In this document: piece after piece, positions 16,420-27,501 of the stretch
Position numbering within the stretch: the stretch's first letter is position 1
Layout of the letters: every line of letters begins with the position of its first letter
Source: Rosa chinensis
Lineage: Eukaryota > Streptophyta > Magnoliopsida > Rosales > Rosaceae
Length of the DNA: 64,000 nucleotides
Assembly: GCF_002994745.2 (NCBI RefSeq)
Contig: NC_037088.1
Span: forward strand, 52,357,897 to 52,421,896
Direction of reading: 5' to 3'
Position numbers and translations under genes: made by a program
The notes under the pieces: generated by a model
What the model was told of the DNA's origin: nothing
Databases searched by the model: none
The model's input: the letters and a program-made list of their open reading frames with translations, nothing else

Positions 16420-17100
16420 GGGCCACGCTAGGTTTCCCCTCGTTTCCCTCGTCCGACGTTGCACCCTAGTCGGCGCGGGCCTCTGGCCTCGTTGGCGCGT
16501 GGCGCGTGCAGCCAGACGGGCTCTAGCCTTCGTGGCAATGTTTCTCTCAGATGGTGAGGATGGTGCTGGCCTAGTTTTGGCCGTTGTTGAGGAGATGGAA
16601 CCACTCGATACCAATCGGATCCATTCTGATATGGGGTTGAGTGTGTTGGATGATGGAATAGGCAGCATGGCTTGGCAAGGGATGGCAGGGGATAGGCGGC
16701 CTGGAGGGATGAGGTGGAGCCGTGGAGGATTTGCGTTGTTGAGGCCATGGCGTCGTTCTGTGGCTCTGGTGGTTCGGTGTCTTCACCGGTGCTTGGGTTT
16801 CTGGGGGCCAGATTGGTTGCCGATCTGATCGTTATGGTGGCTGGGCTCTGGACGGAGATCGGGTCACGACAGAGGTGCGGTGATGGTGGCGTTGTGGTGG
16901 CGGCGGTGTTGGTATGGCTGTGGTGTAGCTGAAACCCTGCATATTCATTGTTGGGCCGGGTGCTTCTTGGGCTTGGGCAAGGGCTCTGGTTTTAAATTTA
17001 TTTAATGTTATATTTATATTTTATTGCTGTTTGGATCCGGCCCACTGTTTGGGTCTGGCCCAAGATGTTTTATTTTTTACAATTCTTATTTTGTTTTTTT
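16420..17100 (+). other. GC-rich block joined to a LINE 3' end
   Basis: The block is markedly GC-rich compared with its AT-rich flanks, with open but low-complexity frames (Gly/Trp/Arg or Pro/Ser-rich) that match no domain I know. It runs straight into the LINE 3' tail at 17114, so it may be the 5' part of the same element with an internal deletion. That is inference; no reverse transcriptase is visible. Confidence 0.35.
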
Positions 17101-17113
17101 TTTTTTTTTTTTA

Positions 17114-17615
17114 AAGTTGTCTAGGTTGGATGCGCTTTATGCGACCAATAAAATCCTACCTATATTGTGTAGGCCTAATCGGGCTATGTGCCTGGGTATG
17201 CACTCTACGTGCCTTGTCTGCTCTAGGTCGGTAGCGACTTATTTACTTCGTCAAATGGACGCTACCGCCTAGTGGCAGGGTGAGACTAAGTGTCATCAGA
17301 TTTACTGTTCAGCGGCAACATAGGAGGAAAGTTGTGCTAAAGCTGGTAATTACGCTATGCTGTACTCGGGGTACATATCGAGTTATCTTTCCGCTATGTT
17401 AAAGCAAATGGACTCAATATTTGTGCACTCTTTGCTAGTTGGTGCTTGTTAGAATACAAGTCTTCTGTAGAGATTTCTGATATTATTTCAGAAAATATTT
17501 TAGATGCTTATTGTAATCAAGGGTTTAGGCTCAATGTCCCCTCCTTGTATTCAACAGTTTCATTAATCGAGGATTGAGGGCAGCCGCACCAGCCCTTTAT
17601 TCAAAAAAAAAAAAA
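17114..17615 (+). mobile_element. 5'-truncated LINE 3' end with poly(A), copy 1
   Basis: The non-coding 3' region ends ...CAGCCGCACCAGCCCTTTATTC followed by an A-run (17603-17615). The same sequence is present inverted at 33359-33815, also ending in its poly(A/T). Shared blocks include GTGCCTTGTCTGC, CGAGTTATCTTTCCG and TGTATTCAACAGTTT. The shared end plus poly(A) and unequal 5' limits are the signature of target-primed non-LTR retrotransposons. Confidence 0.75.
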
Positions 17616-18881
17616 GGGATCGTGATCACTTACCCAATTTGAGCCTAAAAATTGATCACTTACTTCACTAAGAAGTTTTTAATCCCTTTTATCTAATTTA
17701 AACATAAATGACAATGTTACCCTCATTTTAATTAACAAACCCCTCAGACTCTCTCTCTCTCTCTCTATGTCGACTTCTCTCAAAGATTCTCTCTCTCTCT
17801 CTCTCTCTCGACCGAGTCGACTCAGTGAGTCACAACTAGTGGACAACAACTACCATTCCTGCCGAATGAGGAATTGACGGCGATTGGTGAGGTAGTTGGG
17901 GATGAAGATCTCGGCGTCCCTCCACCATCTCTGCCGAGCGAGGAATGGACGACGATTGGAGATCTCGGTTGGGGAGGATGATCAAGAAGCAGCGCGCCCC
18001 GATCCCGCTCCATGTGACGCAGGAGATCGTTGCTCTCATCTCCACTGTATGGTTGCATGTCCGGTTCGGGGCTTGACAACCCACGCCGAAGCATACAAGC
18101 CCTTCATCAAGAGCTACCATGTCATCGTCGGGGACGGCGAAGTCTGTATTCTTTGTGAGGTCCCAGCCTACAACAACATGGAGAGGCTAGACTTGCTGGA
18201 TGAGGAGAGCCAACTCATCAGCTTCAGCATGGTGGGTGGCGACCACAGGCTGTCTTCTTCTTCTTCTTGTGTTTTTTTTTTTTTTTTTTTTTTTTTTGGG
18301 GCAGAACATAGGCCACAGGTTGTCTAGTGTGTGAAAATATGCAGAAAAGATGTTTTCATTCTAGTTATGTACTAGAATAGCATCTGTTTGGTATATTTTG
18401 TAGATTGGTGACTGCCTATACTAATGTTTAATTGTTTTAATCGTCTTGTTGGTATTTTATTGGGAGCAATAAAATGTTTATTGGGGCAATAATTAGATTA
18501 TTGGTGGACAATAATATGATTATTGGGAGGCAATAAAAATATTATTAGGGGGCAATAATATGATTATAGAGTATTACTAGGGGCAATAAAATAGAACGCC
18601 GGAATCCGGCTACCGGTCCGATGGCCGGATTCCTGTCACCAGAGTCCGTGGCCAGCCGCTGGTCATCGGAGTCTAGCAAGGTCTCCAATGACTTCTCACT
18701 CTAAGTAAAAAAGAAGGAGAGGACAAAATTGTCCTAAAAATAAATTAAAAGTAATTAAAAAATACATAATTGGGTATTAGGGCAAAATATATATTAAATA
18801 TTGGGAAAGTAGGCAATCTCTTAGAGTATTTAAGTAAGTGGGGTTAATTAACCCCAAAATTAGGTAAATGATCATTTTCCC
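17616..18881. mobile_element. Pack-MULE-like element carrying an ABA-receptor fragment
   Basis: Its ends are diverged inverted repeats: GGGATCGTGATCACTTACC at the left, and GGGAAAATGATCATTTACC reading inward from the right. They are followed in the same order by ACTTACTT and CTAAGA blocks. The flanks fit a 9-bp target duplication, AAAAAAAAA (17607-17615) versus AAAGAAAAA (18882-18890), which would place the insertion in the poly(A) tail of the preceding LINE. The interior is GC-rich, bounded by CT microsatellites (about 17747-17767, 17788-17808), and contains a PYL gene fragment. No transposase. Nine-bp duplication plus captured host sequence points to a non-autonomous Mutator-like element; the A-rich duplication is weak on its own. 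Confidence 0.6.
18011..18258 (+). pseudogene. PYR/PYL-type abscisic acid receptor fragment
   Basis: The fragment matches the START-like fold of PYL4/5/6-type ABA receptors. Seen in order: HVTQEIVALISTVW in one frame, then, two bases out of frame, AEAYKPFIKSYHVIVGDGE, MERLDLLDEE and LISFSMVGGDHRL. The last is the highly conserved latch-region motif of the family, and ERLDLLDEE the conserved stretch before it. The part corresponds to about 80 residues from the middle of the receptor. A stop (TGA at 18074) and a frameshift separate the two halves, and the C-terminal third is replaced by a CTT repeat and poly-T. It cannot make a receptor. The likely parent is an intronless PYL4-type gene elsewhere in the genome. 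Confidence 0.82.
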
Positions 18882-18957
18882 AAAGAAAAATGCATGTACG
18901 TTATATATTGGTTCGACATCCTTTCACTCTTAACTATGTCGTACGGTATGTATAAGT

Positions 18958-19160
18958 TTTTTTTTTTTTTTTTTTAGAGAACAACGACAAACAATTTTAT
19001 TGATCTTGAGAACTAGTGAGTACAAATAAGAGCAACAATGTTACTCAAAGGTGAAGGGTTAATCCTTCCCACAGAAAATGAAAATCTGAGGCCAAAGCAG
19101 CCTTTGCTAATTCATGTGCAGCAGAATTAGCATCCTACGCAAATGAACCGAGCAATGATA
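18958..19160 (-). mobile_element. LINE 3' part: RNase H tail with poly(A) (minus strand)
   Basis: On the minus strand DANSAAHELAKAALAS is followed by FHFLWEGL and a stop, then a 3' UTR and an A-run (T-run about 18959-18976 on plus). This is the characteristic end of the RVT_3 RNase H domain in plant LINE-type ORF2. An in-frame TAG precedes the motif, so it is dead. The upstream part of this ORF is found beyond the repeat element at 21370-21500. Confidence 0.75.
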
Positions 19161-19369
19161 TAGGGCCTCAATGAGGCCTAAGATTTGTGGCCTCAATCCT
19201 AGGTGTCAAGCTATGTCACCTATATACCTCATTAATTTGTCAAATCATGTCATGTCATTCTTGAATAAAAAGACTATCTTATCATTTCAAAATCTAATGG
19301 CTCTAAATTATTTTAGCTTTATTCTAGAAAAGATACATTATTTTATTCTTTTTTTATATTTTTTTTATT

Positions 19370-19474
19370 ATATATATATATATAATTCGTCTAAATTTTT
19401 TTTATATTTATATATTTTTGTGAATATATATATATATATATATATATTTATTTATTTATCTATAATTCGTCAAA

Positions 19475-19505
<31 letters not shown>

Positions 19506-19632
19506 AATATATAACGGCTCTAAATTATTTTGACTTTCTTCTAAAAAAAATATTGTTTGGTTTTTTTTCCTTTCTTTCTTTTTCATTATTTTGGGTTTTT
19601 TTTTCATTATACATATTAAAAAAAAAGTATGG

Positions 19633-19665
<33 letters not shown>

Positions 19666-19735
19666 ATTCTTCCAAAAATTTATATATTTTCGATGGAGAA
19701 TTAATGTGTGTGTGTATATATATATATATATTAAT
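19370..19735. repeat. AT and GT microsatellite cluster
   Basis: Several (TA)n runs (about 19370-19384, 19425-19447, 19479-19498, 19652-19664, 19717-19731) and (GT)n runs (about 19630-19652) sit in very AT-rich DNA inside the TIR element. Confidence 0.85.
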
Positions 19736-20084
19736 ATCGTAATTATAATCCATGAAATCTGGTAAATTGAAGTAATATTTAAATCTTTTAATAAATAAAT
19801 TTAATAAAATTAATGGAAGATTAGTTACCTTATATTAACAAGTTAATTTGAAAAGTCAAAAATTAAATTAGATTCACAAAAATGGAAAGAAAATGTATTT
19901 AAATCGTAATTTTAACTCATAAAATCTGGTGATTGAAAACCTAGATATCTAAATTGATTGGGAAGTTGATATCTGAAAAGAAATTGCTTAATATGGAATA
20001 CAATATATTGCACATGAGGAAATTAATTTTTGAAAGTATACTTGTTTTGTTGATCCCAAATTTTTCAATAGACAATAATGATTT

Positions 20085-21135
20085 TTAAATGTGAATGATA
20101 GCTTCTATTTTAGTGTAAATATGTCATTAGAAAAAAGTTATCAGTGAACTCTACTTGTTCATTATTAGCTACTTAGTACTTTTTTGTTCGTATAAGACAT
20201 GTTAGTACTTAGCTGACTTTCAATTTCAATGTGAATGATATATGGCTTCAATTTTAGTGTGAATATGTTATTAGGGAAAGATTCCCCGTTGAACTTTACT
20301 ATTGACTACTTAGTACTTACTTGTTCGTGCAAGACACACTAGCTTATTTTAAGTTTCAATGGATGATGGCTTCTATTTTAGTGTGAATATGTCATTCGGG
20401 AAAGGTCTCTAGTAAACTTTACTGGCTCAGTATTAGCTACTTAGTACTTATTGTTCGTGTAAGACATGCTAGCTAACTTTAAATTTCAGTATGGATGATG
20501 ACTTCTATTTTAGTGTAATTATGTCATTAGGAAAAGGTCCCCAGTGAACTTTACTAGCTCATTATTGATTACTTAGTACTTATTTGTTACTGTAAGACAA
20601 TGTGGATGGTGACTTCTATTTAAGTGTAATTATGCCATTAGAAAAAGATCATCAGTAAACTTAACCAGCTCATCATTGGCTACTTAATACTTACTTGTTC
20701 GTGCAAGACATGTTAGCTCTTTCAGTTTCAGTAGATGATGGCTTCTATTTAAGTGTGAATATGCCATTAGGTAAAGGTCTCTGGTGAACATTGGCTATTT
20801 AATACTTACTTGTTTGTGCAAGACATGTTAGTTCTTTCAGTTTCAGTAGATGATGACTTCTATTTAAGTGTGAATATGCCATTAGGTAAAGGTCTCCAGT
20901 GAACTCTACTGGCTCATCATTGGCTACTTAGTACTTAGTTGTTACTGTAAGACATGTTAGTTGACTTTAAATTTCAGTGTGGATGATGATTTCTATTTCA
21001 GTGTAAATATGCCATTAGGGAAAAGTCCCCAGTAAACTTTACTGGCTCATTATTAGCTACTTATTACTTATTTGTTCGTGTAAGACAAGTTAGCTGACTT
21101 TAATGTTAATGTGGACGATGACTTCTATTTTACAC
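20085..21135 (+). repeat. Nine diverged tandem units of about 110-145 bp
   Basis: Each unit carries GGATGATGGCTTCTATTT-like, ATGCCATTAGG-like, GAACTTTACTGGCTCATTAT-like and TACTTACTTGTTCGTGTAAG-like blocks in the same order. The CTTCTATTTT-type block recurs near 20102, 20246, 20370, 20501, 20611, 20741, 20857, 20990 and 21121. Units differ by substitutions and small indels, so the array is old. No frame is conserved. Confidence 0.88.
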
Positions 21136-21369
21136 CTTTCTTAATTGCACTTTTTCTTTGATTATTGTTGTGTTATACACCTATTGTTCATTGAATTTCT
21201 ACATAGTATTAATAACATTATGATTGTTTTTTCATGTAAAAATAAACGAACAGTTGTATTAATGAAGCGTCACTTGACCTTTAAGGAACACTTCCTAATG
21301 TTACGTTTGGCAAATAGGTGATGTGTGTAGGTGACATGGCATGACACCTAAGATCGAGGCCACAAAACT

Positions 21370-21500
21370 GCAATCTCTACTAATATGGGCAATTGATTCA
21401 TCTCCAGGATCACAAAAGCAACAACCCTCCCCAACAAAGACCCGTTTAGAACGAAGCTTGTCAATGTATGTAAAGTTGGTATCTCGTTGTAATGCATAGC
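21370..21500 (-). mobile_element. LINE ORF2 zinc-finger fragment (zf-RVT)
   Basis: The minus strand reads KRVFVGEGCCFCDPGDESI then AHISRDC, matching the Cys/His pattern of the zf-RVT domain near the end of plant LINE ORF2. It lies on the far side of the 19182-21369 element from the RNase H tail. The two are best read as one interrupted, partly deleted element. Confidence 0.6.
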
Positions 21501-22459
21501 TTATTTGTGGCCTTATCTTTCATTCTGCATGTGTTAGACAAACAAGACTAATGTTGTATAATACAATAACATATCTATGTTGAACAAATCAGGAAAGTCC
21601 AGTAAAGAGTGGTACCTCTATATATAACCATATATACACAACGAATTAATTAGTTGAACATAGGATGTAGAAGAGGTCTTTCCAGAATGATAAGGTAAAC
21701 ATATAACAGCTAGCTAAGAAATTCTACAAGGTAACCTGATCGAGTAAATTTATGTTGTAAGCTTCTAGCCTGATAGGTTTCCTTCATCAAAATCTATGAA
21801 AGTCTAAAGTAGTTGATCCAAAGGTCTCTAGGTAAGGAGCAGTACATATACTAAGGCGTCTTATTACATAAGCCAAATTTTCCAAGAGTTGTTCTCTATA
21901 AATGGATACAGATCACAAGCATATTATCTTAGAAAATAGAAAGCTAATTTGTTCTCAAAATACTACTCTAGATGATGCAGTCGGATTGATAACTAGGTTT
22001 ACCAGCAATAAACCTAACAAAAGGGTTCTAGAGTCCACCAGAGATAAAAGAGAAAATCTCTATTTTATTGATTAAAAGTTGAAAGATAGGTTCTGCAGCC
22101 GCAAGAAGAGAAAAGTACCCTAGGGCGACTAACAATGAAACCCTAAAGCCCATGGGTAAAAATGAAAACAACCAAAAAATAATTAGGAAAACCAAAACTT
22201 CGAAAAATAGAAAAATGCAATTTTGAGGCCTTAAACGACCCCGAAAGCCCGAAAAAGGGCCACAGCTCATGGCAAAGCAATGAATCTTGTTTCTGACGTG
22301 ATTCCCTTTCAGGAAAGGTAAGGCACGTCCCAATCAGACACCGAGCTGTTTCGTGTCTACTAGTCACTTTTCGTTTTCCTCCTTTAGCACAATCCAACTG
22401 TTCTTCGAATTGGGCTGCCATCCGTTCTGCATCACTAGACTATTGAGGAAAGAACATAC
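21501..22459. other. Intervening DNA downstream of HSP70 exon 1 copy A; possible LTR remnant
   Basis: On the minus strand this follows the donor at 22459-22458. A stretch at about 21965-22330 has a minus-strand frame of about 100 codons with hydrophobic residues but no start context or homology I can name. It may be part of an LTR. Nothing else recognised. Confidence 0.3.
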
Positions 22460-22676
22460 CAAAGATGGAGTTGCTGGTCGGGTTACTGGTGATCTGGTTA
22501 AGTGCCGCTTGACCGATCAAGCGCTCTGTATCAGTGAAAGCAACATGAGATGGAGTGGTCCGGTTTCCTTGATCATTCACTATAATTTCTACACGATCAT
22601 GCTGCCATATGGCCACATAAGAGTAGGTTGTCCCCAGATCAATCCCAATTGCATGACTCTCTTCTACTCCTGCCAT
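22460..22676 (-). pseudogene. HSP70 first coding exon, copy A
   Basis: ATG at 22676, reading [20 protein letters not shown], then [20 protein letters not shown] and NPTSNSIF, ending in phase 1 at a GT donor (22459-22458). This is the standard first exon of plant cytosolic HSP70, including the phosphate-binding DLGTTYS loop, where the usual Cys is Tyr. The exon itself is open. Its matching second exon is not nearby: the nearest downstream piece on the strand is the ruined fragment at 15505-16240. Judged part of a pseudogene for that reason. Confidence 0.8.
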
Positions 22677-22687
22677 TCTGAGATTAA

Positions 22688-22953
22688 TGGCACGTTTATT
22701 TACTTGGAATGGAAAATAATCATGAATCAAAGACAAGTGGAATGGGAGAAGAAATGAATCAGTATTGATTCCGAAGGAATGATTCCTAAACCCATCTCCC
22801 CCCTTAGTAATCGAATTCCTGAGTATTCAGGAATCGATTCCTGATAAGGAGGTGGGACCTACATTCATTCCAATTCATTCATGTGTTAGTAAACGCAGGA
22901 ATGTTTTTACCCCGTAATCATTCCCTTTCCTTCCAAGTAAGTAAACGTGCCCT
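22688..22953. mobile_element. MITE just upstream of HSP70 exon 1 (copy A)
   Basis: Inverted ends GGCACGTTTATTTACTTGGAA (left) and, inward from the right, GGGCACGTTTACTTACTTGG. About 266 bp, non-coding, only 11 bp upstream of the ATG. The duplicated promoter of copy C (32494-32600) lacks it, so insertion postdates that duplication. Target duplication not clean. hAT-like ends are possible. Confidence 0.7.
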
Positions 22954-23549
22954 AAGAGTAATCAAAGAAGACTAAGTGAAAAATGGTAGTAGCTAAAGCT
23001 CTGCTTTATTGAGGAATGCACACTACAGAATTTAAATCGTTGGTGAAAGATTTGTTGGGGAGTGTAATAGCTAGGTCTAAAAAAATTTATTTTACTTTAA
23101 TATCCTATGTATACCACTCTTTCCAACACAGCAAGGTAAAATTTATTGCAGATGAACCAAACTGAATTGAAAATTTGAAATCCTAAAATAGGTTGGTGTA
23201 CAATGTACATGAAATAAATTACAGTTCATTTCCCTGTCTTTTTTTTTGTGTGTGGAAGAAACATACTAGTGTTGACTGTTTAGTTCTTTTGAAATCTGGA
23301 TTACATTGACACAATCTATCAATATTTCAGAACATGGACTTGTCTAATAGAAACATAATTGTGTTTTATGTGATCAAATCCTGTGCAATGATTGTATGAA
23401 CCATGCATCCAGAAAGGAAGCTCATATGAGTCACTGACTATGTTTCCTTCTCCTTCAGTCCCAAATGAATTGAAAATGTACTACAGAAATAATGGGAATA
23501 GCCAACAAGAGGGCATTTTCGCCTCAACAAAATGGCATTCTAGCATACA
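22954..23549 (-). promoter_or_regulatory. Promoter-side DNA of HSP70 copy A
   Basis: No frame. Segments match the DNA upstream of HSP70 copy C: AAAATGGTAGTAGCT near 22982 (also near 32562), and ACAATGTACA followed by ATTTCCCTGT near 23200 (also near 33870). This shows the promoter was duplicated with the gene. Confidence 0.55.
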
Positions 23550-23554
23550 TAAGG

Positions 23555-26500
23555 TGAAGCAGATTTGAGTAAAGTGTTTTCCTTAGTTTCTCATTGAACT
23601 ATGTCAATCATATATACATGGTTGCTGATCAGTTTTGTTCCTAAAGATCAGCCATTACAATGAATACAATTGAAGCACTGCTGATCAGTTTAGATTCTAG
23701 AGATTTTTAGTTTAGATCATGACATCCTAAGATCAAGAATAATCAAGATAAACAGATATCAGCAATGTATAATAAATACAGAAAGAGAAATCAAGGTAAA
23801 TCAGTTTCATTATTGTTTACCCCAGCCCCCCCCCCCCCCCCCCCCCGCCCGGCAAGCTGATGGGTCGGGCACGGACATGAAGCTTGGGAAGAAGATAGTG
23901 GAAGCGATATGAACTCAGACCCTTGGTGAAGATATCCGCGAGTTGATCTTGGGAACATATATAGGCAACTTGAATTTCCTTGCGAACGACCTTTTCCCTA
24001 ATGTAATGATAATCAACTTCCACATGTCTTGTTCTCATATGGAAAATAGGGTTGTAAGCAAGATATATGGCACTAATGTTGTCACACCATAAGGTAGGAG
24101 ACTGCAGAGGAATGCATAGGTCCCGAAATAGAGCCCAAAACCAAGAAATATGTGCAGCAGTATAGGCCAATTGACAATACTCCGCTTCTATACTAGAACG
24201 AGACGCTCCACTCTGCTTTTTAGAACTCCATGAAATGAGGTTTGTACCCAAGTAGATGCAAGTGCCACCTGTTGAGATTCTTGTGTTTGGATCCCCGGCA
24301 TAATCAGAATCACTATAACCTATTAATTTGAAGTTGCTTGGAGTGTAGAACAAGCCATAAGTAGGTGTGTGTTTGAGATAACGGAGAATCTATTTGACAA
24401 CCACCCAATGCACATTTGTTGGAGAATACAGAAACTGGCATACCTGATTAACGGCAAATGATATATCATGGCGAGTGAGTGTTAGATACTGCAAGGCTCC
24501 TACAACACTCCGATATTGGGAACTATCATGAAGCGGAGTGCCATTGGTGAGACTCAAACGTTTGCCAGTAGCTGTCGGAGTTGAAACAGGTTTAGCATTT
24601 GTCATGTTTGTGCGGTGTAGAAGATCTAAAGTGTACTTGGTCTGAGTTAATGCAAGGCCATGAGAGGACCGCAAAGTCTCAATGCCCAAGAAATAGTGTA
24701 ATGGACCCAAATCTTTCATGGAGAAGAGTTTACTCAAATTGGTGATAAGAGGACTGATGTGATCAACATGTGTGCCAATGACGAGGATATCATCCAGTGA
24801 CGTGAAAGATAAATTCGGCCACTAGATAGATCTAAACAACGATAACCTTTGTGATTGAGAGAATAACCAAGGAAGACACATTTAGTTGACCGAAAATCCA
24901 ACTCATCTTTTGTGTATGGACGAATGTAAGGAAAGCAAGCACAACCAAAAGTACGAAGAAAGGAATAATTGGGAGAGCGGCGAAATAATTTTTCATAAGG
25001 AGAGAGGAAATGGAGGACACGGGTTGGTAATCGATTGACTAAATATAAAAGCAGTGTTGACTGCTTCGACCCAATAAGATTTTGGAACTGAAGAATAAGC
25101 AAGAAGAGTTAAAGCGGTTTCGACAAGATGGTGATGTTTACGTTCTGCTAAACTGTTTTGCTCAGGGTGGTGCGGACAAGAGATCCTATGATGAATGCCT
25201 TTTTGGAGCAAGAATTGTTTAAAGGCATGACTGTTGTATTCACCTCCACCATCTGTTTGAAGAGTTTTTATTTTGGAGGTGAATTGATTTTCAATATAGG
25301 TGAAAAAGGCAACAAAGATAGTGAGGATTTCAGATTTGTGTTTCATGGGAAACAACCATGCATATCTTGTAAAATCATCGACAAAAATAACATAATATTT
25401 AAAACCTTGAATAGAAAGAGTGGGAGAGGTCCATACATTACTAAGTATTAATTCAAAAGAAAATGTAGTAACAGATTCGGATAAAGTAAATGGTAATTTA
25501 GCAGATTCACCCAACGGACACGAATGACATGGTGATGAATGATTATTGTCTAACAAGGATATCCTAGATGCAAGACGATGAAGGATTTGAGCTGATGGAT
25601 GCCCTAAGCGTTAGTGACATACATCCGCAGAAACTTTATTTGCAGTAAAGGTATGAAAAAGACTCGATTTATTAGATGATGAAGGAACATGATTGACAGG
25701 ATAGAATCTATTATTAGTTTGACCCTCCAAAAGCGTTCTCCCTGAGCTCAGATCCTTGACATAAAAGGCATTGGGAAACATTAGAATATAGCATGAGTTA
25801 TCTGAAAGCAATTTATGAGCAGAAAGGATATTGGCAGAGGCATGTGGGCAATAAAGAACATCATAAAGAGTTATAGGAGAGTGGGAAGAAGGAAGAGATG
25901 TATTTCCAATTTTCGAAATATGCAAACCTTGACCAGACACAACGCCGCCAACCTTGTCAGAACTATGGTAGTCGCGAGTATTTGTTAATGTATGAGGATT
26001 ATTGGTGATGTGGGTATTTGAGCCGGTGTCTAGGAGCCAAGCAGAGGAATCATGGGGAGAGGTTGTAGCTGCAGCCATGGCAGAGAGACGAGTGCTTGGT
26101 GGTCGACCTTCATAAGCCATGTTGAGTCGATGGAAGCAATCAATGGCTGTATGACCATTGCGGTTGCAGATTTGGCATGGGCCACGTGAATCATAGGTAG
26201 GTTAAGGAGATGGAGCTGGACAAAGAATAGAACCACCACTGGATGGAAAGCGGGAGCTGGAACCACGTCCATATGTGGTAGGACCAGACAAGGATCCACG
26301 GCCATGAATGTTTGGACAACCTCTTTGAGAGCCAGAGAACGAGCAGCGTCCACTAGAGCCACCAGTTTGGAGTGGTGCAGTTTGGCGGTTATTGGTGAAG
26401 AGGGCAGAGGGATTCGATTCCAGTCCAACAAGAGCTTGATTTTGCAGACGACTTTCAGCTCCCAAAAGCAATGCTTCAAGTGCATCATAAGTGATGGGGT

Positions 26501-27443
26501 GTCACGGGCTTGAGCAGAGCTAATATTGTTCTCATAGAGAGGGCCAACATTATTCATGATGATTGAAATCAAGTCGGAGTCATCAACCGGGTGCCCAGAT
26601 AAAGCAAGGGAGTCGACAACTTGATTAATCTTATCCAAGTAATCGGATATGGAAAGATTAACCCTAGTGGTGCGGAGAAGGTTGCTGCGAAGTTAGAGAA
26701 TGCGGTTGTGATTCTGTGAAGCATATCGACGTGCAAGAGACGTCCAAGTAGTGTGTGAAGCAATGGAACGTGAAACGGTGGCCAGGACAGAAGGTGTAAG
26801 AGAGCCATTGATCCATCCAAGGATCATTTGATCAGTGGCTATCCATTCCTCATATGCAGGATTCACGGTCTCAGTTAATTCGCCAGCTGTATTCCGAAGA
26901 AAGGCAGAAGGACAAGGCTTTGTTCCGTCAACAAAACCCATGAGATTTCGGCTTTTGAGGAGGGTGGTTATCTGGGCTAACCGTAAGGAGTAATTAGTAC
27001 GATCCAGTTTGATGGTGAGGAAGTTTGATGTGGTTGTGGTGGTGGTGGTGGTGTTGGCGGGGGTAGCCATGGGAAGGAGAGGAAACCGAGAGTAGGATAG
27101 GGAAAAAAAAGAAGAAAATAAGTAAGAGTTTAGGAGATGTCGTTTAGACCAAGAGGCTCTGGATACCATGAAACAGATTTGAGTAAAGTGTTTTCCTTAG
27201 TTTCTCATTGAAGTATGTCAATCATATATACATGGTTGTTGATCAGTTTTGTTCCTAAAGATCAGCCATTACAATGAATACAATTAAAGCACTGCTGATC
27301 AGTTTAGATTCTAGAGATTTTCAGTTTAGATCATGACATCCTAAGATCAAGCAATAATCAAGATAAACAGATATCAGCAATGTATAATCAATACAAAAAG
27401 AGAAATCAAGGTAAATCAGTTTCATTAGTTTCATTGCTTATCA
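23555..27443 (-). mobile_element. Ty1/copia LTR retrotransposon, internally deleted (3.9 kb)
   Basis: LTRs at 23555-23824 and 27169-27443 are about 97% alike. The element is flanked by the perfect 5-bp duplication TAAGG (23550-23554, 27444-27448). On the minus strand the 5' LTR is followed by TGGTATCCAGAGCC (27168-27155), a tRNA-Met-type primer site. The 3' LTR is preceded by a G-run (C-run 23826-23845 on plus) acting as the polypurine tract. Domain order gag, protease, integrase, RT remnant, RNase H identifies copia. It sits at the 3' edge of HSP70 copy B. Confidence 0.93.
23830..27070 (-). pseudogene. Copia gag-pol, broken
   Basis: The probable start is the ATG at 27070 (MATPAN). Gag runs to a zinc knuckle CQICNRNGHTAIDC near 26190-26150. 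Protease shows WLLDTGSNTHIT. Integrase shows TDGGGEY and AERKHHH, but the first acidic catalytic residue appears replaced (SNVW where the family has DVW). After the VFLGY segment the frame jumps at about 24800 directly to DDILVIGTHVD, so most of the reverse transcriptase, including the first two residues of the YVDD box, is missing. RNase H is intact in outline (GYSDSDYAGD, SSIEAEY, DQLADIFTKGL). There are additional frameshifts in gag and a TAG in place of the codon before ILRYLK. It could only move in trans. Confidence 0.88.
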
Positions 27444-27501
27444 TAAGGGAGAAAAAACCCAAAGTATTTTGGGTAGGGGCGATTGCTTATGACGTAAGTC
27501 A

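Larger units (their letters stand above)
19182..21369. mobile_element. 2.2-kb TIR element filled with a nine-copy tandem repeat, nested in a LINE
   Basis: Inverted ends of about 45 bp match closely: TTGTGGCCTCAATCCTAGG at the left, and TTGTGGCCTCGATCTTAGG from the right, each continuing through GTGTCA and ATGTCACCTA. Inside are (TA)n and (GT)n tracts and a tandem array (20085-21135). It splits a LINE: the zinc-finger part lies to the right and the RNase H end to the left, both on the minus strand. No transposase and no clear target duplication, so the superfamily is open. Confidence 0.6.

Noticed and set aside
16319..16828. 169-codon frame in the GC-rich block as a gene
   Set aside because: Both strands give open, low-complexity frames from base composition alone; no domain and it adjoins a LINE tail.
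20085..21135. Regularly spaced repeats as a CRISPR-like array
   Set aside because: Units are 110-145 bp, diverged along their whole length with no conserved-repeat/unique-spacer pattern, in a eukaryotic genome.
22028..22333. 101-codon hydrophobic frame as a membrane protein gene
   Set aside because: No known homology or promoter, in transposon-rich DNA between HSP70 remnants; looks like LTR-type sequence.
23817..23870. Gly-rich C-terminal tail of a copia protein as a functional feature
   Set aside because: It is simply the G-run of the polypurine tract read in frame; length is likely unstable or error-prone.
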